Positions 10,097 through 18,206 are shown, numbered from the stretch's first letter. The stretch: 64,000 nucleotides of DNA from Deltaproteobacteria bacterium (GCA_016214955.1 JACRMN010000010.1:1-64000); one strand, 5' to 3'. Notes: generated from the sequence alone by a model not told the origin. Made by a program: numbers and translations.

Positions 10097-11030
10097 GGCA
10101 GCCGGCCGGCCAGTTGACCACGCAGGTGGCAGCCGGTCCGCAGAGCTGCGCCACGTTGAACAGGTCGCTGGCGGCGGTATAGCAGGCACCGGCATCCCAG
10201 CACGCCGAGAGCGGATAGGAGGCAGACGGGTTGCTGGCGGGATAGATGGTGATGTCTCCCCTCCCCGCCCCATCGGCCGTGAAGCGGGCCTGCCACACGA
10301 ACCGGTTGCCCGCGGCATCCTGCCGGGCGAAGTCGAACTGGCCCCGGCCGTCGGCGTAGCTCGACCAGGTGTACGGGAAGTCGATGAGCCCGAAGCCCCC
10401 GGCGCCGGCCGGGATGGTGAGGCTGACGGTGCGCGGCTCCCCGGTCCGGTCGTAGTCGATGGGGACGTCGGCGGTGGGGTCGCTGGCGCTGTCGTTCAGG
10501 CCCAGCTCCCGGATGACCGTGAAGTGCAGGGTGACGTTCCCGCGGCCGCGGGCGGCGTAGGCACCCACGAAGTCGCCGGTGATGAGCGCCCGCCACCGCC
10601 CCCCGCCGGGCGGGAGGCTCTCGAAGAAGAAGTGGTAGGTGGGCTCCTCGCCCTGGAAGGTGCGCGTCAGCCGGATGCGACTCTGGAACCCGGGGTGCTT
10701 CTCGTCCGGGAACGGACCCCAGGTGCGGGCGTTCCGCTCGCGGCGCGTGGGCTCGACGGTGCGCAGGTAGTCCACCACCCGCAGGATCCAGTCGAGGCCG
10801 GCGTTGACGCCCACGCCGATGGCCCGCGCCTGGAGCCAGCCGGTGGCCTCGCCGAGCGAGCCGCAGGCGACGGCCGCCTGTGCCGCGGCCCCCTGCGAGA
10901 CCGGGCCCGGCAGCCGGACCTGCAGCGTCTCGCGGGTGGGCAGGGCCTCGGCGAACTCGAGATCCTCGGTCGAGTAGTTGCCGCAGCCGGCGAGCAGCGC
11001 GGCCGCTGCGATGCTAGTTGCCCAGCGCAT
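10077..11030 (-). CDS. Lipoprotein of unknown function (paralogue of the 13.9-kb lipoprotein)
   Basis: The 317-residue protein has a lipoprotein signal MRWATSIAAAALLAGCGN (lipobox LLAGC). The mature part is beta-rich. Shared features with the lipoprotein at 13892-14824 include a TWGP segment followed by Phe/Trp, a run of the type GRGD-T/I, and a Cys-Trp pair near the C-terminus (SACWDAGACY versus SECWNGSSQG). Several late cysteines may form disulphides. It starts inside the end of the caspase gene (17-bp overlap) and is the last gene of the ECF/caspase operon. Function unknown. Confidence 0.75.
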   Translation of the reverse strand: MRWATSIAAAALLAGCGNYSTEDLEFAEALPTRETLQVRLPGPVSQGAAAQAAVACGSLGEATGWLQARAIGVGVNAGLDWILRVVDYLRTVEPTRRERNARTWGPFPDEKHPGFQSRIRLTRTFQGEEPTYHFFFESLPPGGGRWRALITGDFVGAYAARGRGNVTLHFTVIRELGLNDSASDPTADVPIDYDRTGEPRTVSLTIPAGAGGFGLIDFPYTWSSYADGRGQFDFARQDAAGNRFVWQARFTADGAGRGDITIYPASNPSASYPLSACWDAGACYTAASDLFNVAQLCGPAATCVVNWPAGCPTAFQQ

Positions 11031-12597
11031 ACTCCACTCCCAACATGAGCTCGGCGAAGCCCAGGCTCTTGTTCCCGTCCACGTTGTAGAAGAGGTAGTT
11101 GACGCGCCCGCGCGCCACCGCCGCCAGGCTCGGCGAGAAGCGCCAGGCGGCGGCGGCCACCAGGCCGGGCGTCACGGTGAAGAAGTACTGGCTGCGGAGC
11201 TCGGCCCGGTCCGGGAACCTCCGTGAGAGGTAGATGAAGGCCACCCGGCCGCCGGCCGAGAGCGTGAGCGGGCCGGCCGGGTAGTCGAGCCAGAGCGAGG
11301 CGCCGCCCGACACCTCGCCGAACTGCACCTTGATGGGTGGCACGCCCCCGGAGAGCGAGAGGAAGGAGCCGCCGCCGCCCGCCGAGAGGTCCATCCCCCA
11401 GGCCAGGCCGTGGCCCAGGTCGTCCCGGGAGGAGAGCTCGAGACCGCCCAGGGCGGCCGGCGGGAAGTAGCCGTCCCGCGCCGCCGCCGAGAAGAAGCCC
11501 TGGTAACCGAGCCCCGCGAGCAGCGACCAGCGAGCGCCGGAGAAGCCCTTCTGCGGATCGCGGGAGAGCGGCACCCGCCGCATGCGCCCCTCGTCCAGGT
11601 CCACCGCTCCCTTGGCCAGCGTCACGTCGCCCACCAGCAGCGCGTCGCCCGCCGCGAGCCGCTTCTTCACCGTGTAGCTCCCGGGCGGGAGCGCCAGCCG
11701 CCGCGGCGCCCCGGGCCCCTTGGACACCTCGGCCACCGCCCGGCTGCCCGAGTCGAGCACCACGTAGTGGCCCTCCAGCGGCGCGGGCAGCACCAGCGCC
11801 GCGGCCGGGTCGATCTCGGTGAGCACCACGTCGCCGGAGCCGCCCAGGTCGTACTGGTAGACCGGGTGCTGGATGCCGCCGGCGGTGTCGGCGGTGGAGG
11901 CCACGGTGCGGCCGTAGGCGTAGGCGTAGGCCTCGGCCAGGGTCACCTTGCCGTCGCCGGAGACGTCGGCGTCGCCGAGCAGCCCCGAGGCGAGGTAGTG
12001 GGTGAAGAAGCTGCCGCCGATGTAGTCCGACTCCTGCGAGTCCTCGCTGGCGGCAGACGAGGCGATGAGCACCAGCCCGCGCGGCCCCTGGCCTCCGTCG
12101 CGCGCCACGTCGAAGGCCGGCGCCCGGCGCACGCCCTTGGAGCGGGTGATGGCCCCCGACTGGCACGAGTCGAGGAGCGCCACCCGCACGTCGGCCGGCG
12201 CCCCGTGGAGCGCGGCGCGCAGCTCCGCCAGGGGCAGCCGCGAGTGGCCGAGCCGGAGCTCGCCGTCCTTGGCGTGGCCCGAGTAGTAGAAGAAGAGCGT
12301 GGTGCTGTCGCCGGCGGCGGCGGCGCGGCGGCTCTGCTCGAAGAGATCCCCCAGCGCCCGGCGCACCTCGGCGGCGTCGGGCGAGAGCAGGAGGCGGGCG
12401 TCCCCCTCGGCCACTCCGCCCAGGCGGGTGAGGATGGCGTGGATGCGGCGCGCGTCCCGCTCGGCGAAGCGCAGGCGAACGGTCCCCGATCCGCCGTCGG
12501 GCTGGCCGGCCACCACCGCGAAGCGGCGCTCCGCCGCCGCGCCCGGCCGGGCGAGCAGCAGCAGCGCCAGGGCCGCGCTGGCGGCGGCGCGGCTCAC
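11014..12597 (-). CDS. Secreted caspase-like (C14) protein with C-terminal putative beta-barrel
   Basis: The 527-residue protein starts at a GTG (12597) that overlaps the anti-sigma stop as GTGA. A signal peptide ends near AAA24. The caspase fold covers about residues 25-245, with His108 (FFYYSGHAKDG) and Cys145 (LLDSCQSGAI) as the catalytic dyad. A 12-residue EF-hand-like loop (DVSGDGKVTLAE, 211-222) follows. Residues of about 250-345 form a PEGA-like beta region. From about 350 to the end, alternating polar/hydrophobic strands with aromatic girdles end in GVEYALGN, resembling an outer-membrane barrel. Family knowledge gives a peptidase with Arg/Lys or Asp preference; substrate unknown. Confidence 0.8.
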   Translation of the reverse strand: MSRAAASAALALLLLARPGAAAERRFAVVAGQPDGGSGTVRLRFAERDARRIHAILTRLGGVAEGDARLLLSPDAAEVRRALGDLFEQSRRAAAAGDSTTLFFYYSGHAKDGELRLGHSRLPLAELRAALHGAPADVRVALLDSCQSGAITRSKGVRRAPAFDVARDGGQGPRGLVLIASSAASEDSQESDYIGGSFFTHYLASGLLGDADVSGDGKVTLAEAYAYAYGRTVASTADTAGGIQHPVYQYDLGGSGDVVLTEIDPAAALVLPAPLEGHYVVLDSGSRAVAEVSKGPGAPRRLALPPGSYTVKKRLAAGDALLVGDVTLAKGAVDLDEGRMRRVPLSRDPQKGFSGARWSLLAGLGYQGFFSAAARDGYFPPAALGGLELSSRDDLGHGLAWGMDLSAGGGGSFLSLSGGVPPIKVQFGEVSGGASLWLDYPAGPLTLSAGGRVAFIYLSRRFPDRAELRSQYFFTVTPGLVAAAAWRFSPSLAAVARGRVNYLFYNVDGNKSLGFAELMLGVEYALGN

Positions 12598-13310
12598 CGC
12601 GAGACCGCCCGGGCCAGGGGGAGCCACACGATCTCCGCTCGCCCCCCGGGCGCGGCGCCGGCGAGCAGCGCCTGCCGCTCGGCCTCGGAGAGCGGCGCGT
12701 CGGAAAGCAGGAGCCACAGCTCCCCGCGCCGTCCGGTCCACTGGAAGGCCCCGGGCACGGGGCCTGGCCGCGCCGGACCCGCGTAGAGGGTGGCGACGCC
12801 GTCCTCGTCGCGCAGCAGCAGCGCCGCCTCGCGCCAGGCGCCGGGGTGCAGCTCGGCGCGCAGCGGCACCTCCGGCACCGGCTCACCGGGCTGCAGGGCG
12901 CGGGCGCCGCCTGAGGCGTCGGCGTGGAGCACCAGGCCGGCCCCGCCCTTCGTCCGGTAGGGCTCCTCCGGCCCGGCGCCGCGCCGGCCCAGGAACGGCA
13001 GCGCCAAGGCGACCAGCAGCGTGGCCGCCAGCGCCAGCGGCACCAGGTGCATCCAGGGCGCGGCCGCCGTCTCGGCCGGCGCCGCCATGCGCTCGGCCAC
13101 CCCGGCGGCGAAGCGCTCGAAGGTCAGCGAGCGGACGAGCTGGCGCTCCTCCTCGGCCAGCTCCTCGCGGGTGGCCTGGCAGCGGCCGCAGCTCGCCAGG
13201 TGCTCCTCGACGCGGGTCCGCTCGGCGCCGGCCAGCTCGCCGGCCAGCAGGCGGCGCACGCGCGTCGCCGAGCAGCCCACTCCCGGCCCTCCCAGGGCGA
13301 TGGCGCTCAC
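12594..13310 (-). CDS. Zinc-finger anti-sigma factor, membrane-anchored
   Basis: The 238-residue protein begins at a GTG overlapping the sigma-factor stop. Its N-terminal zf-HC2 domain carries the zinc motif HLASCGRCQ (Hx3Cx2C) that usually holds an ECF sigma factor. A single membrane segment (HLVPLALAATLLVALALPFL, about residues 86-107) follows. The extracytoplasmic part of about 120 residues has no motif I recognise. Its position between the ECF sigma and the caspase gene implies that it transmits an envelope signal to that sigma factor. Confidence 0.85.
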   Translation of the reverse strand: MSAIALGGPGVGCSATRVRRLLAGELAGAERTRVEEHLASCGRCQATREELAEEERQLVRSLTFERFAAGVAERMAAPAETAAAPWMHLVPLALAATLLVALALPFLGRRGAGPEEPYRTKGGAGLVLHADASGGARALQPGEPVPEVPLRAELHPGAWREAALLLRDEDGVATLYAGPARPGPVPGAFQWTGRRGELWLLLSDAPLSEAERQALLAGAAPGGRAEIVWLPLARAVSR

Positions 13311-13879
13311 AGGTCGTCTCCTTCCGGCAGGGAGATGCCGGGGCAGGCCTCGGCCAGCGCCGCCCGCGCCGCGGCCAGGAAGCCGCGCAGCCGCTTGCGC
13401 ACGGTGGGCAGGCTCCGGCCGGTGGCCTCGGCGATCTCCTGCTGGGTCATCTCGTCCACGAAGTAGAGCACCGCCATCTCCTGCTCCTCCGGCTCCGCCA
13501 CCGCCAGCAGCGCGCGCAGGAGCGCCCGCTTGTCCACCTCCGGCGCCTCCTGGGTGCGCCCCTCCGCCGCCCGCCGCACCTCCTCGCGCCACCCAGCCCT
13601 GCGCGCCCGGAGCTCGTTCAGGCAGTGGTGGGTCGCGATGCGCAGGAGCCAGGTGGTCGGCGAGGCCGCCCCCTGGAACTCCGGCAGGGCCTGCAGCGCG
13701 CGGGCGAAGACCTCCTGCGTGGCGTCGCGGGCCGCCTCCTCGTCCCGCAGCAGGTAGCGGCAGCGGGCCAGCACCCCGGCGGCGTGGCGGGCGTAGAGCG
13801 CGGCCAGGAGCCCGCCCTCGCTCAGCGGGAGACGCGCCTCGCCGGCGCGCCCCCCCGGGATGACCGCGAACCGCCCCAC
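13307..13879 (-). CDS. ECF-type RNA polymerase sigma factor
   Basis: The 190-residue protein has sigma region 2 (RYLLRDEEAARDATQEVFAR and TTWLLRIATHHCLNELR). It has region 4 with a helix-turn-helix (VLYFVDEMTQQEIAEATG, then SLPTVRKRLRGFL), as in group 4 sigma-70 factors. The start is a GTG at 13879, 12 bp after the upstream lipoprotein gene. It is followed with a 4-bp overlap by its likely anti-sigma factor. Target promoters are unknown; autoregulation is typical but not shown here. Confidence 0.9.
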   Translation of the reverse strand: MGRFAVIPGGRAGEARLPLSEGGLLAALYARHAAGVLARCRYLLRDEEAARDATQEVFARALQALPEFQGAASPTTWLLRIATHHCLNELRARRAGWREEVRRAAEGRTQEAPEVDKRALLRALLAVAEPEEQEMAVLYFVDEMTQQEIAEATGRSLPTVRKRLRGFLAAARAALAEACPGISLPEGDDL

Positions 13880-13891
13880 GCCGCGCCCGCG

Positions 13892-14824
13892 CTACGGAGC
13901 CGGGAACGAGGGCGGCTGGGCGCCGGTGAAGGCGCAGTCGGCCTCGCTGCCCGAGGCCGGCTGGTTCGGATCGTTGGAGGTCCAGTACACCACGCGGAAG
14001 CCCTGGCTCGAGCCGTTCCAGCACTCGCTGGCGCCGTAGGTCAGCGCCCCCTGGGTGAAGGTGGCGTCGCCGCGCCCCTCGCCGGTGGGGATCACCCAGC
14101 GGGAGTGGAGCGCCAGGGTGGCGTCGGGGTCGGCGGTGGTGTTGCGGAAGGCAACCTGAAGGTCGCCCTGGGTCGCGCTCTCCGCGTAGCTGTAGCGGGC
14201 GTTGCCCAGGCTGCCGCTGTTGCCGTCGGTGAGGCCGGTGAAGGTGGCGCCGATGGAGAGGCCGCCGCGATTGTCGTAGGTGGCCTCGAGGCGGCCGGTG
14301 TCGCTGGAGCCCAGCGCCCGGGCGGCATCGTTGTCGATGACGAAGCTGCCGTGCCCCCGGAGCGGCGACTCGGGGAAGGCGGTGCCGCTCATCACGGTGA
14401 CGAAGGCGGCCGTGGGCTGCGCCTTCAGGTGGCCGGCGAAGGCGTACTCGAAGTGACCCCTCTCCACCTTGGTGACGGTGAGCTTCCACTCCACCGCGGC
14501 CAGCGCATCGGACCAGGGGCCCCAGGTGCAGGTGTCGTCCTTGCACTCGGTGGGCGGGAAGGCCACCACCAGGCGCACCAGTCCCACGGACCAGGCCACG
14601 GTGCCGTTGAAGGCGACGGAGAGCGTGCGGGTGGCGCCCCGGTAGCCGGAGAGGTCGCCCACAGTGGAGGCCTGGGCCCCGGCGGGCGTTGCCGCGCCTG
14701 GCGCGGCGATCTGGATGCCGTTGGCGCTCTGGACGGCGGCTCGCGCCTCGTCCACCGAGATCTTGTCCTTCTGGCTGCAGCCCGCGAGGGCGGCGACGGT
14801 GAGGAGAATCAGGGCTCGCTTCAT
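13892..14824 (-). CDS. Lipoprotein of unknown function heading the ECF/caspase operon
   Basis: The 310-residue protein has a lipoprotein signal MKRALILLTVAALAGCSQKD (lipobox ALAGC); an in-frame extension upstream was rejected because the signal starts here. The mature part is beta-rich and includes CKDDTCTWGPWSDA and a late SECWNGSSQGF segment. These give the recognisable resemblance to the lipoprotein at 10077-11030. It lies 12 bp before the sigma factor, so the two lipoproteins bracket the sigma/anti-sigma/caspase genes. A CRP-like site lies about 110 bp upstream. Function unknown. Confidence 0.72.
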   Translation of the reverse strand: MKRALILLTVAALAGCSQKDKISVDEARAAVQSANGIQIAAPGAATPAGAQASTVGDLSGYRGATRTLSVAFNGTVAWSVGLVRLVVAFPPTECKDDTCTWGPWSDALAAVEWKLTVTKVERGHFEYAFAGHLKAQPTAAFVTVMSGTAFPESPLRGHGSFVIDNDAARALGSSDTGRLEATYDNRGGLSIGATFTGLTDGNSGSLGNARYSYAESATQGDLQVAFRNTTADPDATLALHSRWVIPTGEGRGDATFTQGALTYGASECWNGSSQGFRVVYWTSNDPNQPASGSEADCAFTGAQPPSFPAP

Positions 14825-14933
14825 GGGCTGTGCTCCTTGGGCAGGTCTGGGCGGGCCATTCCGCCCTGTCCTGACAATGGACACCGCGGCCCGCCCGGCA
14901 TGGAAAGCCTGCCACGCCAGAGCCGCGCCCCCC

Positions 14934-14949
14934 TGTGACGAAGCGCACA
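14934..14949. promoter_or_regulatory. CRP/FNR-family-like binding site
   Basis: TGTGACGAAGCGCACA matches the CRP consensus TGTGA-N6-TCACA at nine of ten positions. It lies in the 152-bp gap between the epimerase stop and the lipoprotein that heads the ECF/caspase operon, about 110 bp upstream of that start. A comparable site precedes the FlgT/FecR operon at 46686-46701. No CRP gene lies in the window. Confidence 0.45.
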
Positions 14950-14976
14950 GCGGGACGCCAGATGTGGGCGGAGCGC

Positions 14977-15903
14977 CTACGGGTGGGACCGGGACCAGTC
15001 CAGCGTCCTGGCCAGCCCTTGCTCGATGCCCATCTCCGGCCGCCAGCCGAGCACCCGGCCCGCCAGCGAGGCGTCGAGGCAGGAGCGGCGCTGCTCGCCG
15101 AGCCGGGCCGGTGCGCGCTCGGGCTCGGCCCGCACGCCGGCCGCCCGGGCGAGGATGGCGTGGATGCGGTTCACGTCGGTCTCGACGCCGGTGCCGATGT
15201 TGAGCGGCCCGTCGAGCCCCTTCTCCGCGGCCAGCAGGTTGGCCCGGGCCACGTCGCCCACGTAGACGTAGTCGCGGGTGTTCTGGCCGTCGCCGAAGAT
15301 GGTGCAGGGCTTCCCGGTGAGCAGCCGGCCGCAGAAGATGGCCACCACGCCTGCCTCGCCGTGCGGATCCTGGCGCGGGCCGTAGACGTTGCCGTAGCGC
15401 AGGGCCGCGTAGGGCAGGCCGTGGGTCACCCGGTAGACGTTGAGATAGAGCTCACTGGCCGCCTTGGCGGCGCCGTAGTTGGAGGCCGGGAGCTGGGGAT
15501 GGGTCTCGGGCGTGGGGATGACCCCGGTGTCGCCGTAGGTGGCCCCTCCGGACGAGGCGAAGAGCACGCGGCCCACCTTGGCGCGGACGGCCGCCTGGAG
15601 CAGGTTGAGGAGGCCGCCCAGGTTGACGTCGGCGTCGTGGCGCGGGTCGGCCATCGAGCGCCGCACGTCGATCTGCGCCGCGTGGTGGCACAGGACGTCG
15701 GGCCGCTCCTTCTCCACCGCCTCGGACGCGGCGGCGCTGCGCACGTCGCAGGGGTAGAAGCGGGCTCCCGCCGGGACGTTCTCCCGCTTGCCGGAGGACA
15801 GGTCGTCCAGCACGGCCACGTCCCAGCCCGCGGCCAGGAAGGCCTCGGCCACGTGCGAGCCGATGAAGCCGGCTCCGCCGGTGATCAGGATTCGCTTGCC
15901 CAT
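14977..15903 (-). CDS. NAD-dependent epimerase/dehydratase (UDP-glucose 4-epimerase-like)
   Basis: This 308-residue extended-SDR protein has the NAD motif GGAGFIGSHVAEAFL at the N-terminus, DDLSSG for ribose binding, and the catalytic Ser/Tyr/Lys set (FASSGGATYG; SNYGAAKAASE). The LRYGNVYGPRQDP and NTRDYVYVGDVA segments are typical of sugar-nucleotide epimerases. It probably interconverts UDP-sugars for surface polysaccharide; the exact sugar cannot be assigned. It lies 15 bp downstream of a ribbon-helix-helix gene and may be co-transcribed with it. Confidence 0.85.
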   Translation of the reverse strand: MGKRILITGGAGFIGSHVAEAFLAAGWDVAVLDDLSSGKRENVPAGARFYPCDVRSAAASEAVEKERPDVLCHHAAQIDVRRSMADPRHDADVNLGGLLNLLQAAVRAKVGRVLFASSGGATYGDTGVIPTPETHPQLPASNYGAAKAASELYLNVYRVTHGLPYAALRYGNVYGPRQDPHGEAGVVAIFCGRLLTGKPCTIFGDGQNTRDYVYVGDVARANLLAAEKGLDGPLNIGTGVETDVNRIHAILARAAGVRAEPERAPARLGEQRRSCLDASLAGRVLGWRPEMGIEQGLARTLDWSRSHP

Positions 15904-15918
15904 TCGACCGTCCCCCGC

Positions 15919-16110
15919 CTAGCGCCGCCCCGTCACGTCGTCGAGCGAGAGCTGGCCGGGCAGGTTCTCGCGGTACTTCTCGAGGACGAGGTCGATCCCC
16001 TGCCGGATGTACTCGGCCACCGGGACCTTGGTCCGATCGTGCAGGAGCTTGAGCCGCTCGTTCTGCTCCGGCGTGATGTAGACCGTGGTGGAGATCTTCT
16101 TTCGGGCCAT
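15919..16110 (-). CDS. Small ribbon-helix-helix protein
   Basis: The 63-residue protein MARKKISTTVYITPEQNERL shows the RHH pattern: a short basic strand (ISTTVYIT) followed by two helices (PEQNERLKLLHDRT, PVAEYIRQGIDLVLEKY). Such proteins bind DNA as dimers, often as antitoxins or autoregulators. No toxin gene is adjacent; the downstream partner is the epimerase, so it may regulate that gene. The start at 16110 fits the fold. Confidence 0.78.
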   Translation of the reverse strand: MARKKISTTVYITPEQNERLKLLHDRTKVPVAEYIRQGIDLVLEKYRENLPGQLSLDDVTGRR

Positions 16111-16120
16111 TGGCACCGTG

Positions 16121-16149
16121 AAGCTATGTGACGATGCATATGGTGTCAA
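16121..16149 (-). promoter_or_regulatory. Possible sigma-70 promoter of the RHH-epimerase pair
   Basis: On the minus strand a perfect TTGACA (16149-16144) is followed after 17 bp by TAGCTT (16126-16121), a weak -10. The element ends 11 bp from the RHH start codon, which implies a very short or absent leader. Confidence 0.45.
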
Positions 16150-16299
16150 ATAGCCGAACCGCCCGGACCACGTCCCCTCTTCGGAATCTCCAGCCCGGCT
16201 GCGGCGCGGCCCGTGGCCGCGCGCCGGCCGGCGGCTGGTGCGGAGACGGCCGGGACGAGGCGGCTCCTCCCGGGCACACGCGGCGCATGGCGCACCAGC

Positions 16300-17049
16300 A
16301 TGCGCCTGCTCGCCGCCGCTCTCCTCCTCTGCGCCTGTCCCTCCCCTGCCCGCCTGCAGCCCCGCGCCGCCGAGGAGCTGCGGCGCGGCTATCGCCACCT
16401 GGAGGCTGGCGACCGGGAGCGGGCCGACGTTGCCTTCGCCCACGCCCTGGCCTTCCACCCGGAGCTGGCCGAGGCCTGGAACGGCCGAGGCATCGTCGCC
16501 GAGCAGGCCGGCGACCTGGCGCTGGCGGCGCGCTGCTTCGCGCGGGCCGCCGCCGCCCAGCCTGACTTCGCCGAGGCGCGCGTCAACCGCGGCGTGGTGC
16601 TCTTCCGGCAGGGGCACCTTGCCGAGGCGGCGGCCGCCTACCGCGAGGCCCTGTCCATCGATCCCGACCTGGCGGCAGCGCGGCTCGACCTGGCGCGGGC
16701 GCTCCTGCACCGGGGGCTCGCCGAGCCCGCGGCCCGGGTGGCGCTGTGGGCCGAGGCGCGGCGCGAGTACCTCCACCTGCTGGAGAGCCGCGACGACGAG
16801 CCGGCCGCCTGGCACGACCTCGGGTTCCTCGAGCTGGAGAGCGGGCAGGCGTCCCGCGCCGAGGCCTCCTACCGGCGCGCCGCCGCGCTCCAGCCCGGAT
16901 CCGAGGCGGCGCTCCACGGCCTCTGTCTCTCCCTGGCGCGCCTGGGGCGCTGCGCCGAGGCGGAGGGTGCCTGCCGGGCCTGCCTCGAGGCTGCACCCGG
17001 CTCCGCCGCCTGCCGCCGGAGCCTGGCCGCCGCCCAGGCCTGCCGCTAG
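16300..17049 (+). CDS. TPR-repeat lipoprotein
   Basis: The 249-residue protein starts MRLLAAALLLCACPSPARL, a lipoprotein-type signal (LLLCAC). It continues as tetratricopeptide repeats with the canonical small/large residue spacing (for example PELAEAWNGRGIVAEQAGDL, PDFAEARVNRGVVLFRQGHL, PDLAAARLDLARALLHRGL). TPR proteins act as assembly scaffolds; the partner is unknown. The ATG at 16300 is preferred over an open frame starting at 16213, because the signal peptide begins there. It converges on korB. Confidence 0.78.
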   Translation: MRLLAAALLLCACPSPARLQPRAAEELRRGYRHLEAGDRERADVAFAHALAFHPELAEAWNGRGIVAEQAGDLALAARCFARAAAAQPDFAEARVNRGVVLFRQGHLAEAAAAYREALSIDPDLAAARLDLARALLHRGLAEPAARVALWAEARREYLHLLESRDDEPAAWHDLGFLELESGQASRAEASYRRAAALQPGSEAALHGLCLSLARLGRCAEAEGACRACLEAAPGSAACRRSLAAAQACR

Positions 17050-17068
17050 CGCGGTGCCGGAAGACGAA

Positions 17069-17098
17069 GCGCGCCGGGCCCGCGAGGACCCGGCGCGC
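17069..17098. terminator. Strong hairpin between convergent genes
   Basis: GCGCGCCGGG (17069-17078) pairs perfectly with CCCGGCGCGC (17089-17098) over a 10-base loop. It lies between the stop codons of the TPR gene and korB, so it could end transcription from both sides. There is no T-tract, so it may act only as a stability or pausing element. Confidence 0.5.
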
Positions 17099-17119
17099 CG
17101 GAAGCGGATGCGATCGGGA

Positions 17120-18175
17120 CTACTTCACTTCCCAGGTGTCGTTGCCGAGCAGGAACTTGCGGAGCGGCACGTCGCCCTTCTTCTGCTTGGTGGCGTTGAT
17201 CTGCTGCCAGTTCAGGTCGTCGCAGGTCGGCTGCTCGACGTTCCGGAAAACGCCGATGGGCGTGGGGAAGCCGGCCCGGGTCGACAGGTTCGCCAGCATG
17301 AAGGCGATGGTCGGGTCCTCGCGCCTCGGGTTGTGGACCAGGATGTCCTTCTCGGTGACGCCGTTCTCGCCGACGGTGACCACCTCGAGCTCGGCGGACT
17401 GCGCGTTGAAGCGGATGCCCTTCTTGTTGTCCTTGCCGAAGAGCAGCGGCTTGCCATCCTCCATCCGGAGCTGGGCGTCGGCCTTGACCGCCTTCTCCGT
17501 CATGAAGGTGTAGGCGCCGTCGTTGAACACCGGGCAGTTCTGGTAGACCTCGACGTAGGTCGAGCCCCGGTGATCGGCCGCCTGCTTGAGCACCGCGCCC
17601 ATGTGGGCGCCCTCGAGGTCGACCGACCGGGCCACGAAGGTGGCGCCGGCGCCGATGGCCAGGGCGGGCGGGTTGAACGGGTAGTCGGCCGAGCCGTACG
17701 GCGTGGTCTTGGTCTTCTGGCCGAGCACCGAGGTGGGGCTGACCTGGCCCTTGGTCAGGCCGTAGATGCGGTTGTTGAACATGATGACCTTGAGGTCCAT
17801 GTTCCGCCGCATGGTGTGGATGAAGTGGTTGCCGCCGATGGCGAGCGCATCGCCGTCGCCGGTGATCACCCACACCTGCAGCTCCGGCCGCGAGAGCTTG
17901 AGCCCGGAGGCGAAGCTCGGCGCCCGGCCGTGGAGGGTGTGCATCCCGAAGTTGTTCATGTAGTACGGGAAGCGCGAGCTGCAGCCGATGCCCGAGATGA
18001 AGACGATGTTCTCGCGGGCCACCCCGACGCTGGGGAGCAGCTTCTGCACCTGGTTGATGATCGAGAAGTCGCCGCAGCCCGGGCACCAGCGCGGATCGAC
18101 GCCCGACTCGAAGTCCTTCTTGGTGTAGGTCGGCAGGGCGGCCGCCTTCCCGTTTCCGGCAGTGGTCGTGCTCAT
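17120..18175 (-). CDS. korB: 2-oxoglutarate:ferredoxin oxidoreductase, beta subunit
   Basis: The beta subunit binds thiamine diphosphate and an iron-sulphur cluster in the reversible conversion of 2-oxoacid plus CoA to acyl-CoA, CO2 and reduced ferredoxin. The 351-residue protein has RWCPGCGDF, GIGCSSRFPYY and GDGDALAIGGNHFIH (TPP/Mg motif GDG...N), then NNRIYGLTKGQVSPTS. The last segment resembles the 2-oxoglutarate/2-oxoacid group. It follows korA by 31 bp. Substrate choice (2-oxoglutarate or another 2-oxoacid) is inferred from family resemblance only. Confidence 0.9.
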   Translation of the reverse strand: MSTTTAGNGKAAALPTYTKKDFESGVDPRWCPGCGDFSIINQVQKLLPSVGVARENIVFISGIGCSSRFPYYMNNFGMHTLHGRAPSFASGLKLSRPELQVWVITGDGDALAIGGNHFIHTMRRNMDLKVIMFNNRIYGLTKGQVSPTSVLGQKTKTTPYGSADYPFNPPALAIGAGATFVARSVDLEGAHMGAVLKQAADHRGSTYVEVYQNCPVFNDGAYTFMTEKAVKADAQLRMEDGKPLLFGKDNKKGIRFNAQSAELEVVTVGENGVTEKDILVHNPRREDPTIAFMLANLSTRAGFPTPIGVFRNVEQPTCDDLNWQQINATKQKKGDVPLRKFLLGNDTWEVK

Positions 18176-18206
18176 GATCTGATCAGGTCCTTTCGGGAAG
18201 TGTGGG

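Noticed and set aside
6518-10318. Open frame of 1266 codons on the minus strand spanning several genes
   Set aside because: Only its 3' end (the VOC gene) is real; the rest crosses the dismutase, MFS and mtgA genes in other frames.
16111-16127. Sigma-54 site TGGCACCGTGAAGC before the RHH gene
   Set aside because: The GG-GC spacing is 9 instead of 10, and it points away from the RHH gene.
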